From Actinomyces oris (GTDB taxonomy: Bacteria > Actinomycetota > Actinomycetes > Actinomycetales > Actinomycetaceae): a stretch of 64,000 bases of DNA. Shown here piece by piece: positions 1-7,888 of this stretch. Positions within the stretch are counted from its first letter, which is position 1. Each line of letters opens with the position of its first letter. The translations under genes were made by a program, and so were the position numbers. The stretch is from positions 1 to 64,000 of the forward strand of contig NZ_VICC01000001.1 in NCBI RefSeq assembly GCF_006546825.1, read 5' to 3'. The notes beneath the pieces were generated by a model, which was not told the DNA's origin, did no database searches, and was given only the letters and a program-made list of their open reading frames with translations.

Positions 1-460
1 ATCCGCCGGGGCCGCCGGGGTTCATGAAGAGGGTGCCCTGGCGCACCGAGCCGGTGGCCAGGTGCTTCTTCATCGCGATCTCAATGGTCTGCCCGTCCGG
101 CTGGGAGTAGTCCAGTGGCACGGTGACCTTGGCGCACTGAAAACCGGTCTTCTCAGCCGACTTCTCCACCCCGGCAGTGGCCACACAGTCGTACCACTCG
201 ACCTCCTGACCATAGAAGGACTCCAGCCCCTGGGGAACCGACGCCTTGGAAGAGGCTGCCGGAGCCGGCCCCACGGCGGGCAGCGCAGCAGCGGGGACCA
301 CACCGGCCCCCACCCCCAGGCACACACCCGCCACCGCCGCCAGCACCCCGGCAGACACCCGACGGCGTCGAAGCCCTCCGGGGCGTCGCCTCGCCTCCGC
401 GAGCGCAGGCACGATCCGATTCCTTGGATGATGCTTCGTTCTCGTTTCCATACCCAGCAT
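1..460 (-). CDS. Secreted alpha/beta-hydrolase (tripeptidyl-peptidase-like), N-terminal part
   Basis: The gene enters from the left edge and only its first 153 residues are present. An Arg-rich N-terminus and a hydrophobic stretch (about residues 35-60, ending in AAALP) look like a long signal peptide. The mature part has FYGQEVEWYDC, the strand VTVPLDYSQPDG and the oxyanion-loop motif MNPGGPGG. That order is typical of secreted actinobacterial alpha/beta-hydrolases of the SlpD/tripeptidyl aminopeptidase group, which remove short peptides outside the cell. The nucleophile and the rest of the triad lie beyond the window. Two in-frame ATGs (460 and 451) are possible starts; neither has a clear ribosome binding site. 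The fold is fairly sure; the substrate is unknown. Confidence 0.75.
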   Translation of the reverse strand, partial: MLGMETRTKHHPRNRIVPALAEARRRPGGLRRRRVSAGVLAAVAGVCLGVGAGVVPAAALPAVGPAPAASSKASVPQGLESFYGQEVEWYDCVATAGVEKSAEKTGFQCAKVTVPLDYSQPDGQTIEIAMKKHLATGSVRQGTLFMNPGGPGG

Positions 461-493
461 GGTATGAACCGGTCGGTCGGCGTGTGATCCCTC

Positions 494-1078
494 TCAGGGA
501 CGAGATGGGCCGTTGACTTCTCCCCCGCGAGTCCCGTTGCCCTTCGGGTCCTCGGCGGGCACCAGCCCCCAGGAGGCGGCCCATGCCCAGAGCCGATCGA
601 GCTCCTCCTCCATGAGGTAGCGGGCCCTGGGCTCGGTGAGTGCTCGAGTACTCATTCCTCCCAGGACCACCGTGCCCGCCTCACCGCGCACCGTCGCCTG
701 CACGCTCGGACCTGCCTCGCGGACACGCAGAGCGGATCGGGGTTGCCGGGTGATGTCGAAGGCCTCCCGGGAGCCGGGCCAGGAGAGGTCATAGGAGCGC
801 ATCAGCGTCCTGCTGTGGATGCCACTCCGGTCGAAAACGGTCCGCGGCCGCAGGGTCAGATAGCCCATGAGGAGGCACAGTGCCGCCGCCGCGAAGCAGG
901 CGAGCATTCCCCGGTACTGCCCGGAGGCCATGATCGCCAGCCCGATGGCCAGACCCAGGAGGCCGACGGCGGTCAACCCCCAGGCGATGACTCGCTCCTG
1001 CAGGCTCGATCTGCGGATGATCGGCTCGAACCGAGCGGTGTGGCCGCCGTCCTCGCCCCCTGGCTGTATAACGGTCAT
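494..1078 (-). CDS. Membrane protein with PH-like domain, unknown function
   Basis: A 194-residue protein. Two adjacent membrane segments (about residues 33-52 and 60-78) are followed by a cytoplasmic part with the pattern RPRTVFDRSGIHSRTLMRSYDLSW, as seen in bacterial PH-like (YdbS-type) membrane proteins. The ATG at 1078 is chosen because GGAAGAG lies just upstream; an ATG six codons earlier lacks such a site. It stands alone between the hydrolase and holB, all on the minus strand. No enzyme motif is visible. The PH-like assignment rests on general pattern only. Confidence 0.6.
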   Translation of the reverse strand: MTVIQPGGEDGGHTARFEPIIRRSSLQERVIAWGLTAVGLLGLAIGLAIMASGQYRGMLACFAAAALCLLMGYLTLRPRTVFDRSGIHSRTLMRSYDLSWPGSREAFDITRQPRSALRVREAGPSVQATVRGEAGTVVLGGMSTRALTEPRARYLMEEELDRLWAWAASWGLVPAEDPKGNGTRGGEVNGPSRP

Positions 1079-1196
1079 GTCACGACTCTTCCACACCGGG
1101 CCGTGGCCGTCCTGGTTTTGACGGGCGCGTCGACAGTCGCTCGGGGGCTACGACGACGGCCTCATGCCCCACCCCAGGCCGGATGGGGCATGGCGC

Positions 1197-2450
1197 TCAG
1201 CTTCCTTCGGCCTGGGGTCGCAGCTGCACCATGAGGGCCTCGACGGCCAGCAGCGGAGCGGCGTTGGAGCGCAGGCGGCTGCGGCACTCCTCGATGGCGG
1301 CGATACGGGCCAGGGACTGCTCGGGGCTCGTCGTGCGGGCGGCCTGGTCGACGGCGTCGGACAGGTCGAGGTTGACGCGCTCGACATCGCTGCCCATCTG
1401 AGTGGTGAGCACGTCACGGTAGAAGGACAGCAGGTCAATCATGGCCCGGTCCAGCACGTCGGTACGGGCGCGCTTGGCGCGGCGCTTCTGGTCCTCCTCG
1501 AGCTGGCGGATCTGGGCGCGCAGGGCCGCCGGGATCTTCCCGTCGCTCTCCAGGCCGAGGGCGCGGGTGAGCTCGGCCTTCTCGCGGGCGTCGCGCTCGG
1601 CGGTGGCCTCCTTGGCCTCGGACTCGGCGGCCTCCACCAAGGAGGCGGCGGCCAGGACCGCGTCACCGACGCTGCGCAGGGAGACGGGGGCGAGCAGGAG
1701 GCGGCGGCGCCGGTCCCAGGCATCGGCGTCGGTGGCCAGGTGGCGGGCGAGCCCGATATGCGACTGGCTGGCCCGGGCGGCCCGGGCGGCCAGCTCGGGG
1801 TCGGCTCCGTCGCGGCGCACGAGGAGCTCGGCGACGGCGTCGGCCGGCGGGATCCGCAGCGTCACCAGGCGGCAGCGGGAGCGGATGGTGGGCAGGACGT
1901 CATCGGCGCTGGGGGTGCACAGCAGCCAGACGGTCTGGGGCGGGGGCTCCTCGATGGACTTGAGCAGGACGTTGGTGGTGCGCTCGGCCATGCGGTCGGC
2001 ATCCTCGACGAGGATGACGCGCCAGCGCCCGGTCCAGGGGCGGCGCTGGGCCTCACCGATGAGGGTCTTGACCTCCTCCATGGTGATGATGAGCTTCTCG
2101 GTGGCCAAGCGCACGACGTCGGGGTGGGAGCCGGCCATGACGTCACGGCAGGGCTTGCACTGCCCGCATCCAGGGACGGGGCCGGTGCACTGCAGGGCGG
2201 CGGCGAAGGCGCGGGCGGCGTTCGAGCGGCCCGATCCGGGTGGGCCGGTCACGAGCCAGGCGTGGGTCATGGCGAGCCCGGCCGCCGCAGCCGCCGCGGA
2301 ACCGGCTCCCCCGTCTGATCCTTCCTTGGGGGCGAGACCGGCGGCGGCCTGTGCCTCGCGCTGCTCAGCTGCTTCTCGGGCGGCCTGGGCTGCGGCGGTG
2401 AAGGCGGACACGGCATTCTCCTGGCCGACGACGTCCTCCCACACACTCAT
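1197..2450 (-). CDS. holB: DNA polymerase III delta' subunit
   Basis: This is the clamp-loader subunit that helps load the sliding clamp during replication (417 residues). The start MSVWEDVVGQENAV is the usual actinobacterial beginning. A phosphate-binding loop GPPGSGRS is present, with Arg where other AAA+ proteins have Lys, and a four-cysteine zinc module follows (CTGPVPGCGQCKPC). Sensor-1-like LLCTPSADDVLPTIRSRC is clear. The C-terminal half is long and rich in Ala/Glu, as in other actinobacteria. The ATG at 2450 overlaps the tmk stop codon by four bases, so tmk and holB are translationally coupled, a common actinobacterial arrangement. Confidence 0.93.
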   Translation of the reverse strand: MSVWEDVVGQENAVSAFTAAAQAAREAAEQREAQAAAGLAPKEGSDGGAGSAAAAAAGLAMTHAWLVTGPPGSGRSNAARAFAAALQCTGPVPGCGQCKPCRDVMAGSHPDVVRLATEKLIITMEEVKTLIGEAQRRPWTGRWRVILVEDADRMAERTTNVLLKSIEEPPPQTVWLLCTPSADDVLPTIRSRCRLVTLRIPPADAVAELLVRRDGADPELAARAARASQSHIGLARHLATDADAWDRRRRLLLAPVSLRSVGDAVLAAASLVEAAESEAKEATAERDAREKAELTRALGLESDGKIPAALRAQIRQLEEDQKRRAKRARTDVLDRAMIDLLSFYRDVLTTQMGSDVERVNLDLSDAVDQAARTTSPEQSLARIAAIEECRSRLRSNAAPLLAVEALMVQLRPQAEGS

Positions 2451-3235
2451 GAGCGCGTCTCCTCGCCCGACCCGGCGGCGCTGCGGCGGGCGGCGGCCTC
2501 CACGAAGGCCTCCAGGCCCAGGAGCACCCCCTGGTGGGCCCCGCCGTGGGCGAGGTGCACGCCGTGACGGCGCACGGCGGCGACAACGGCCTCGATGACG
2601 TCGTCGGCCACCTGGTCGACGGGCCGGTCGGCGTCGACGACGACGAAGCGCTTGGGCTCGGACTGGGCCAAGGTGAGGAACTGCTCGCGCAGGGCCACAC
2701 GGAAGGCGTCCCCCTCCTGCTCGAGGCGATCCTTGGCGCCGCGGCCGGTGGTGCGTCGCTCGGCCAGGTCGGGGTCGCCGTCGAGCAGAACGGTCAGGTT
2801 CGGCAGGAGGCCCTCGGTGGCCCACAGGGACAGGTCGCGGACCTCCTGAGGGCCGAGCGAGCGAGCCGCCCCCTGGTAGGCGACGGAGGAGTCGAGGTAG
2901 CGGTCGGCCAGGACGACGGCGCCGCGCTCGAGGGCGGGCCGCACGCGGGTGGCGATGTGGTGGGCGCGGTCGGCGGCGTACAGGAGGGCCTCGGCGCGCG
3001 GGGCGACGTGCCCGCCGTGCAGGAGGAGGCGGCGGATCTCGACGCCGAGCTCCGTGCCGCCCGGCTCACGGGTGAGGATGTGGTCCACGTCCGCTGCGGT
3101 CAGCAGGTCGGCGAGGATGCGGATCTGCGTCGTCTTGCCGACGCCGTCGCCTCCCTCGAAGGAGATGAACAGACCGGGGCCGGACGGGGGCGGGACGGGG
3201 GCGCCGGGAGCAGCGGGCGGGGCAGCGGTGGTCAC
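2447..3235 (-). CDS. tmk: Thymidylate kinase
   Basis: It phosphorylates dTMP to dTDP in the cytoplasm. The P-loop FEGGDGVGKTTQ (about residues 26-37), the DR-Y motif ADRYLDSSVAYQG and REPGGT are all intact. At 262 residues it is longer than the roughly 210 of most family members, because of a Pro/Ala-rich N-terminal extension of about 20 residues and a C-terminal tail after VVDADRPVDQVADDV. It overlaps holB by four bases. The 135 bases upstream hold no gene and separate it from the ABC permease cluster. Confidence 0.95.
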   Translation of the reverse strand: MTTAAPPAAPGAPVPPPSGPGLFISFEGGDGVGKTTQIRILADLLTAADVDHILTREPGGTELGVEIRRLLLHGGHVAPRAEALLYAADRAHHIATRVRPALERGAVVLADRYLDSSVAYQGAARSLGPQEVRDLSLWATEGLLPNLTVLLDGDPDLAERRTTGRGAKDRLEQEGDAFRVALREQFLTLAQSEPKRFVVVDADRPVDQVADDVIEAVVAAVRRHGVHLAHGGAHQGVLLGLEAFVEAAARRSAAGSGEETRS

Positions 3236-3370
3236 GAGCCCAGGGTAACGGCCCGTGGGGAAGGTCCCGGGAGCGCATCCCGGTCACCGTTGGGCGCACT
3301 GAACGAAGCCAGGCCCTCATCCGTGAAACGGCGTCCTCACCGACACCACTCGTATTCTCAGGCGATCCTC

Positions 3371-4174
3371 TCAGTGGTCCTGTGTGAGGTAGACACGGCA
3401 ACAGATCTGCCAGGAGGCGCCCAGTCCCACTGCGGAGAGCGCGGCGATGAGCCCAGACCCCCAGGCCAGCACCACCTGCCGGGGCATGGCCTCCTGCGCG
3501 ATCACCACCCCGATGACCGCGGGCAGAGTCACGATGACACAGACGGCAAGGCCCCACAGGTCGAGCACCGGCTGGGAGGAGGTTCCGCCGCGAGCCACGA
3601 GCAAGGGAGGCATCACCACGACAATCACCCCCAAGCCGATCAGAAACGTCAGATGCAGGCCCACGGCATCATCCGATGCCACACCTCCGAGCAGCACCGC
3701 TGCGGAGGTCCCGAGGAGCATGATCGCCCAGCCGACCACGAGCAGGAGGTAGCGGGCAGCCAGGACATCGAGACGGCTGACGGGCAGTGCCCCGTAGAGC
3801 TGGCGCATCTGGGTCTCACGGGAGGGCCGCCACAGATCCACGCCCACCACCAGCACAGCGCCCAGCAGGTAGTACACCAGGTTCTCCGGGGAGAAGATTC
3901 CCAACCAGCCCCTCAGCCCGGGCACGGCCGCCCCCAGGGCACCGAGCGCGCACGGCCCCAGCAGCGCCGCGGTGTCCCGTAGCCTCCAGGTGAAGAGCAG
4001 CTCCAGGCGCATGACGGCGCGCACCGTTTCCCACCGGCTCAGGGCACCCGGCCCCCGCACCGCCGCAGGCGCACTGGGAGCCTGAGTGCCGCAGGACTCG
4101 GCGGCAGCGGGCAGGGTGGCTGCGGCCCGCGCAGCAGACACGACGGACTCGGGCATGGGCACGGACTCGGGCAT
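3371..4174 (-). CDS. ABC-2-type permease, third of three paralogues
   Basis: A 267-residue integral membrane protein with about six hydrophobic segments after a 60-residue cytoplasmic N-terminus. It has the motif QLYGALPVSRLDVLAARY and ends in RVYLTQDH; related versions of both occur in the next two genes, so the three permeases are paralogues. It is the last gene of the regulator-ATPase-permease operon and is separated from the middle permease by 43 bases. The ATG at 4174 follows GAGGAGAC. The substrate cannot be told from the sequence; YtrA-type operons elsewhere respond to cell-envelope antibiotics. Confidence 0.72.
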   Translation of the reverse strand: MPESVPMPESVVSAARAAATLPAAAESCGTQAPSAPAAVRGPGALSRWETVRAVMRLELLFTWRLRDTAALLGPCALGALGAAVPGLRGWLGIFSPENLVYYLLGAVLVVGVDLWRPSRETQMRQLYGALPVSRLDVLAARYLLLVVGWAIMLLGTSAAVLLGGVASDDAVGLHLTFLIGLGVIVVVMPPLLVARGGTSSQPVLDLWGLAVCVIVTLPAVIGVVIAQEAMPRQVVLAWGSGLIAALSAVGLGASWQICCRVYLTQDH

Positions 4175-4217
4175 GATCTGTCTCCTCACTTCTTCTTGCT
4201 TCTTCCTCGGCCGGGCC

Positions 4218-4946
4218 TCAGTGGTCCTGGCGCCCGTACCAGCGGAGGGCCACCACCAGGGAGGCGCCCAGGAGGGCGGGGCAGGACAGGGCAGCCAGGA
4301 CGGCTGGCACCGGCTCGCGCAGTACCTCGGCCACGGGTCCTGCCAGCAGCGGGGTGCCGCCGTAGAGGGCCCCGGCTCCCGCCCCGAGGCACAGCCCCCA
4401 CATCCACAGGGCCCGCTCGGGGGCCAGGCACAGGAACAGGGGCAGCCCGAGGGCCGCGGACAGGCAGATGACGAACAGGCCGGCCATGAGACCACCCCAG
4501 TCACCGGTGAGAGCGGCCGCCGGTACGCGGACCAGGCCGGAGAGGAGCGCCAGGGCGACCCCCTCGGCCCAGCGGGCACCGACCAGCTCGCTGCGCCGCA
4601 GCGGCAGCGCCCCGTAGAGGCGCTCCAGGTGGTGAGCGGACTCGACAGCCCTCTGGGCGTACTGGGCGCACAGTCCCAGGGCGACCCCCGCCATCACCGT
4701 CGTCTGCAGACGGCCGGCCAGGACGTCCATGGCGATGAACAGCGCGAGCGACAGGGGCAGGAGGAGCAGTGGACCACGACGGCGCAGCACGATGAGGTCG
4801 AGTCGCAGCACCGCCTCCACCCTGGCGCGCGCCATCTCGCCGCTGCCGCTTCCGGGGTCGGACGGCCCAGTCGGCGCAGCCCCTCCGATACGCCACCCTC
4901 TCACCGACACCGCCCTCGTCGTCGTCCCCATCATCGTGGCGCTCAC
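4218..4946 (-). CDS. ABC-2-type permease, second of three paralogues
   Basis: A 242-residue permease. After a cytoplasmic N-terminus of about 60 residues come hydrophobic segments starting at GPLLLLPLSLALFIAMDVLAG. It carries ERLYGALPLRRSELVGARW and ends RWYGRQDH, parallel to its two neighbours. A GTG at 4946 overlaps the upstream gene's stop as GTGA, the coupling used throughout this operon, and is preferred over an internal ATG pair at 4934. It presumably forms the membrane pore with the sister permeases and the shared ATPase. Confidence 0.7.
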   Translation of the reverse strand: MSATMMGTTTRAVSVRGWRIGGAAPTGPSDPGSGSGEMARARVEAVLRLDLIVLRRRGPLLLLPLSLALFIAMDVLAGRLQTTVMAGVALGLCAQYAQRAVESAHHLERLYGALPLRRSELVGARWAEGVALALLSGLVRVPAAALTGDWGGLMAGLFVICLSAALGLPLFLCLAPERALWMWGLCLGAGAGALYGGTPLLAGPVAEVLREPVPAVLAALSCPALLGASLVVALRWYGRQDH

Positions 4947-5656
4947 TGGTCCTGCTTGAGGTAGAGGCGGTGGCTCAGCACCCACAGGCCGATGAGGGCG
5001 CAGGCCCCCAGGGCCAGAAGCAGGCCGCCTCCCGTCGTCGTCCCCGCAGCGAGATCCCGGATCGGCCCGAAGCTGGATACCAGCAGGCCCAGCGCCCCGA
5101 TGGCGAGGATCGCAACCGTCCAGACGAGCAGACCGAGCCCACGCCTGAAGTGCAGGAACACGGGAATTCCCACGGCCTGCCCCACGATGAGGACGAGAGG
5201 AAGGACGAGCAGCCGCCCCGGGTGTACGCCCAGGGGGAGGCCTATGGCCGCGTAGAGGGCCGAAGCGGTCAGAAGATGCAGCATCGCGAGCGCCCAGTAG
5301 GAGTTGACGACGTCGGACCGGGAGACGGGCAGGGAGGCCAGCAGACGGTTGATGTCGGAGTGCTCGGCCATCACTCCCGATAGACCCCCGGCCAGGGCGG
5401 TCCCCGCGAGGAACCCACTGACCGGGACGATACTGCCGGAGACGATGCCGGCGGCGCCGAGAATGAGGAGAAGGCCGAGGAGGGAGGGCAGAGGACCTCG
5501 CAGGCTCAGAAGGTGCAACCGCACCAGCGAGATCACCCGAGCGCCCCGTCCGGGCCCGCCCGCGGCACCCCTCATCGTCACACCGGCCGGCGCCTCGGCC
5601 ACTGCGACTGCCTCGGCGGGGTGCTCGCGCAGATCCGTGGTCATGAGGTCATTCAC
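4943..5656 (-). CDS. ABC-2-type permease, first of three paralogues
   Basis: A 237-residue membrane protein with about six hydrophobic segments from residue 45 on. It has NRLLASLPVSRSDVVNSYW and the ending RLYLKQDQ, both shared with the two following genes. A GTG start at 5656 overlaps the ATPase gene by eight bases and follows GGAGG. As the gene directly coupled to the ATPase, it is likely the main pore subunit. No substrate-binding protein is encoded nearby, which fits an exporter or antibiotic-response transporter. Confidence 0.72.
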   Translation of the reverse strand: MNDLMTTDLREHPAEAVAVAEAPAGVTMRGAAGGPGRGARVISLVRLHLLSLRGPLPSLLGLLLILGAAGIVSGSIVPVSGFLAGTALAGGLSGVMAEHSDINRLLASLPVSRSDVVNSYWALAMLHLLTASALYAAIGLPLGVHPGRLLVLPLVLIVGQAVGIPVFLHFRRGLGLLVWTVAILAIGALGLLVSSFGPIRDLAAGTTTGGGLLLALGACALIGLWVLSHRLYLKQDQ

Positions 5657-6476
5657 GGCCCGCCTCCTTGGCGATGTGCACGGCGAGGTCCTCGATGGTG
5701 GGGGCCTCGACGACGATGCGGTCCGTCAGCGCGTCTGCGGCGTCGGTCGGCATCATGGCCTCCCAGCCCAGCGACGTGCTGCGCAGCCCGAGGCTGGCCT
5801 GGCGCACGGCGTCGGTCAGGTGCTCGGGGATGCCGCGCACGAGTCGGAAGGAGTCGATGATCTCCTCAGCGGTGCCGTTGGCCACGACCCTGCCCCGACT
5901 GAGGATGACCAGGTAGTCGGCCAGCCGATCGAGGTCGGAGGTGATGTGGGTGGAGAACAGGATGGTGCGGCCCTCCTCCACCATGAACTGGGCGAGCATG
6001 TCCACCATCTCGCTGCGGGCCAAGGGGTCCAGCCCGCCGGTGGGCTCGTCGAGGATGAGCAGCTCGGGATCGTGGGCCAGGGCCACCGCCATCTGCAGGC
6101 GCATGCCCATGCCTCGACTGAGCTCCTTGACCTTCTTGGTGGGATTGAGGCCCGCAGCCTGGAGCTCGGCGTCGTAGCGCTCCTGGGACCAGGTGGGGAA
6201 GAAGCGCCCGATGCCGCGGCCCAGGTCCTTCAGGCGCCACTCGGGGTTGTAGGGCGGGGCGTCGAAGACGACGCCGATGCGCTCGTGTCCCACAGTGGTG
6301 GCCGAGCCGGAATCCGGGTGGATCATGCCCAGGGCGGCCTTGATGGTGGTGGTCTTCCCCGAGCCGTTGGCCCCGACGAAGCCCGTCACGTAGCCGGCGG
6401 GGACGGAGAAGGTGACGTCGTTGAGGCTGAAGTCCGGGTAGTGCTTGGTCAGGTGGGAGATCTCGACGGGGTTCAC
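5649..6476 (-). CDS. ABC transporter ATPase (YtrB-like)
   Basis: The 275-residue ATP-binding subunit for the three permeases downstream. Walker A is GANGSGKTT, the Q-loop region lies around VVFDAPPYNPEW, the signature is LSRGMGMR rather than LSGGQ, Walker B is LLILDEPTGGLD, and the switch His is in STHI. The altered signature is common in YtrB-like and EcsA-like importers and exporters. A GTG start overlaps the regulator's stop by four bases, so expression follows the GntR regulator. Confidence 0.88.
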   Translation of the reverse strand: MNPVEISHLTKHYPDFSLNDVTFSVPAGYVTGFVGANGSGKTTTIKAALGMIHPDSGSATTVGHERIGVVFDAPPYNPEWRLKDLGRGIGRFFPTWSQERYDAELQAAGLNPTKKVKELSRGMGMRLQMAVALAHDPELLILDEPTGGLDPLARSEMVDMLAQFMVEEGRTILFSTHITSDLDRLADYLVILSRGRVVANGTAEEIIDSFRLVRGIPEHLTDAVRQASLGLRSTSLGWEAMMPTDAADALTDRIVVEAPTIEDLAVHIAKEAGRE

Positions 6477-6883
6477 TGCTTCTCCTTGGAAGTGGCGGGG
6501 GTGGCGGAGGTGGCGATGATGGTCTGCAGCATGGTGTGGAGCTCCTCATCGCTGAGCTGGGCGAGGCGCGCACGCTCCACGGCACGGTCGAGGTGCTCCT
6601 CGACCTCCCGCAGCACCTGCTCGCGCACCAGCTCGGAGTCCCGGGGCAGGACGAAGTAGCCCTTGCCGGGAACATTGGCCAGGAAGCCTTCGGCGACGAG
6701 GTCGGAGTAGGCGCGGGTGGTGGTGATGACGCTGACGCGCAGGTCCCGGGCCAGAGCCCGGATCGAGGGCAGCATCTCGTCGGCCTCCACCTGGCCGGTC
6801 AGGATCGCGTCCCTGACCTGCTGGGCGATCTGCTCGTAGATGGGAACTCCTGCCGTGTTGGACAGGACGACCGAGAGCGGCAT
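6473..6883 (-). CDS. GntR-family transcriptional regulator, YtrA subfamily
   Basis: A 136-residue repressor. The N-terminal winged helix has the hallmark PIYEQIAQQVRDAILTGQ, then LPSIRALARDLRVSVITTTRAY and GKGYFVLPRD. The short C-terminal helical part (about 50 residues) places it in the YtrA subfamily, which usually controls an adjacent ABC transporter. It heads the five-gene operon. Upstream, AAGGAG precedes the ATG, and a palindrome overlaps the promoter, so self-repression that also controls the transporter is the likely scheme. Confidence 0.88.
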   Translation of the reverse strand: MPLSVVLSNTAGVPIYEQIAQQVRDAILTGQVEADEMLPSIRALARDLRVSVITTTRAYSDLVAEGFLANVPGKGYFVLPRDSELVREQVLREVEEHLDRAVERARLAQLSDEELHTMLQTIIATSATPATSKEKQ

Positions 6884-6896
6884 GGCAACTCCTTCT

Positions 6897-6937
6897 GTAC
6901 ATACACACTATAGACAGTATGTGCACGGGGGAGTCAA
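6897..6937 (-). promoter_or_regulatory. Promoter with overlapping palindromic operator of the YtrA-type operon
   Basis: Reading the minus strand, TTGACT (6932-6937) is followed after 19 bases by TATAGT (6907-6912), a plausible sigma-70-type promoter. GTACATAC (6897-6904) and GTATGTGC (6917-6924) form an inverted repeat matching at 7 of 8 positions, centred on the -10 hexamer. YtrA regulators bind such spaced inverted repeats. Bound repressor would block the promoter and so the whole operon. Confidence 0.6.
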
Positions 6938-7142
6938 GTGCTGGTCCACCGCATACGGCGTGGGACACCTGTGGCCGAGGCGCCTCGGAGCAGAGACGAC
7001 CCCGGCGACCAGGCCCAGGTGCAGGCCCAGTCGCCGGGATTCAGGAACGGGGCCGGTCACCTCACCCTTCAGACGTCGCCGCTGCACGCCGTCGACTGCC
7101 GCGATGGCAGCCGGGCGGGGGAAGGCGCGGCGAGGCGGGGCT

Positions 7143-7808
7143 TCAGCCCTCGCTTCCCTGCTGGCGGGTCTCAGTGTTGCGGCCGAAGTCCTCCACCTTC
7201 GGACTGTTGCCGGCCCAGACCACCTCCGCGTTGGTTCCCTTGATGACGACGCGGTCGACGTCCTTGACGTAGACGGTGACGTTGTTGCCGGAGATGGTCA
7301 GCAGGCCGACGTAGTCGGCGAAGACCTTCGTGTTGTTGGCGGTGACACTGAGACTGTTCACCTCCCCCTCGACACGGACGTCGTCGCCGGACTTGTTCAG
7401 GAGCATGGTCGGGCTCGCCGAGACGGTCTGCTCCACGAACTCCAGGTCGCTCAGCCAGTCACTGTCGGTGATGGTCGCCCGAGCGCCGGGGCGCTCACCA
7501 CTGGCAGGCTGAGCGCCGGCCTCGGGTGCGCTGGAGCCGACGGCGGCAGGCGAGGCCTGTTCCTGGGTACTGGGCGCAGCGGCCTGCGATCGGGGCGCCT
7601 GGGAGGCGGTCGTCGCAGTCGTTGACGGCGACGACGCTGCCGGCTGCTCCGACGGCGAGCCCTCCTGGCCCGCCGCTGCAGCGGTTCCCTGGTCGGTCGA
7701 GCCTCCACCCACTGAGATGGAGCAGGCGCTGATGCCGGTCAGGGACAGGGCCACGAGGATGACGGCGGCTGTGCGGCGAGGACGAAGGGGACGAGTGGTC
7801 GGGGACAT
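7143..7808 (-). CDS. Lipoprotein with DUF3060-like beta-repeat domain
   Basis: A 221-residue secreted lipoprotein. The signal peptide ends in the lipobox ISAC, followed by CSISVGGGS, nearly the same mature start as two other lipoproteins in this locus. A Ser/Thr/Ala/Gln-rich linker (about 80 residues) leads to a C-terminal domain with repeating strands such as LTISGNNVTVYVKDVDRVVIKG, typical of DUF3060. The ATG at 7808 follows GGAGAAG; an upstream start would add an unlikely extension. It is the last gene of the lipoprotein/two-component cluster. The molecular role is unknown; location on the outer face of the membrane is likely. Confidence 0.75.
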   Translation of the reverse strand: MSPTTRPLRPRRTAAVILVALSLTGISACSISVGGGSTDQGTAAAAGQEGSPSEQPAASSPSTTATTASQAPRSQAAAPSTQEQASPAAVGSSAPEAGAQPASGERPGARATITDSDWLSDLEFVEQTVSASPTMLLNKSGDDVRVEGEVNSLSVTANNTKVFADYVGLLTISGNNVTVYVKDVDRVVIKGTNAEVVWAGNSPKVEDFGRNTETRQQGSEG

Positions 7809-7888
7809 GATTCTTCTCCGGTATTCAGATGTGGTGAGGGCAGTCGGGTGGGCATCATGCACGTGCGGTCTGATGGCCGGGTGACGGT

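Noticed and set aside
1164-2318. Long frame opposite holB
   Set aside because: Shadow of holB; no start signal or conserved motif.
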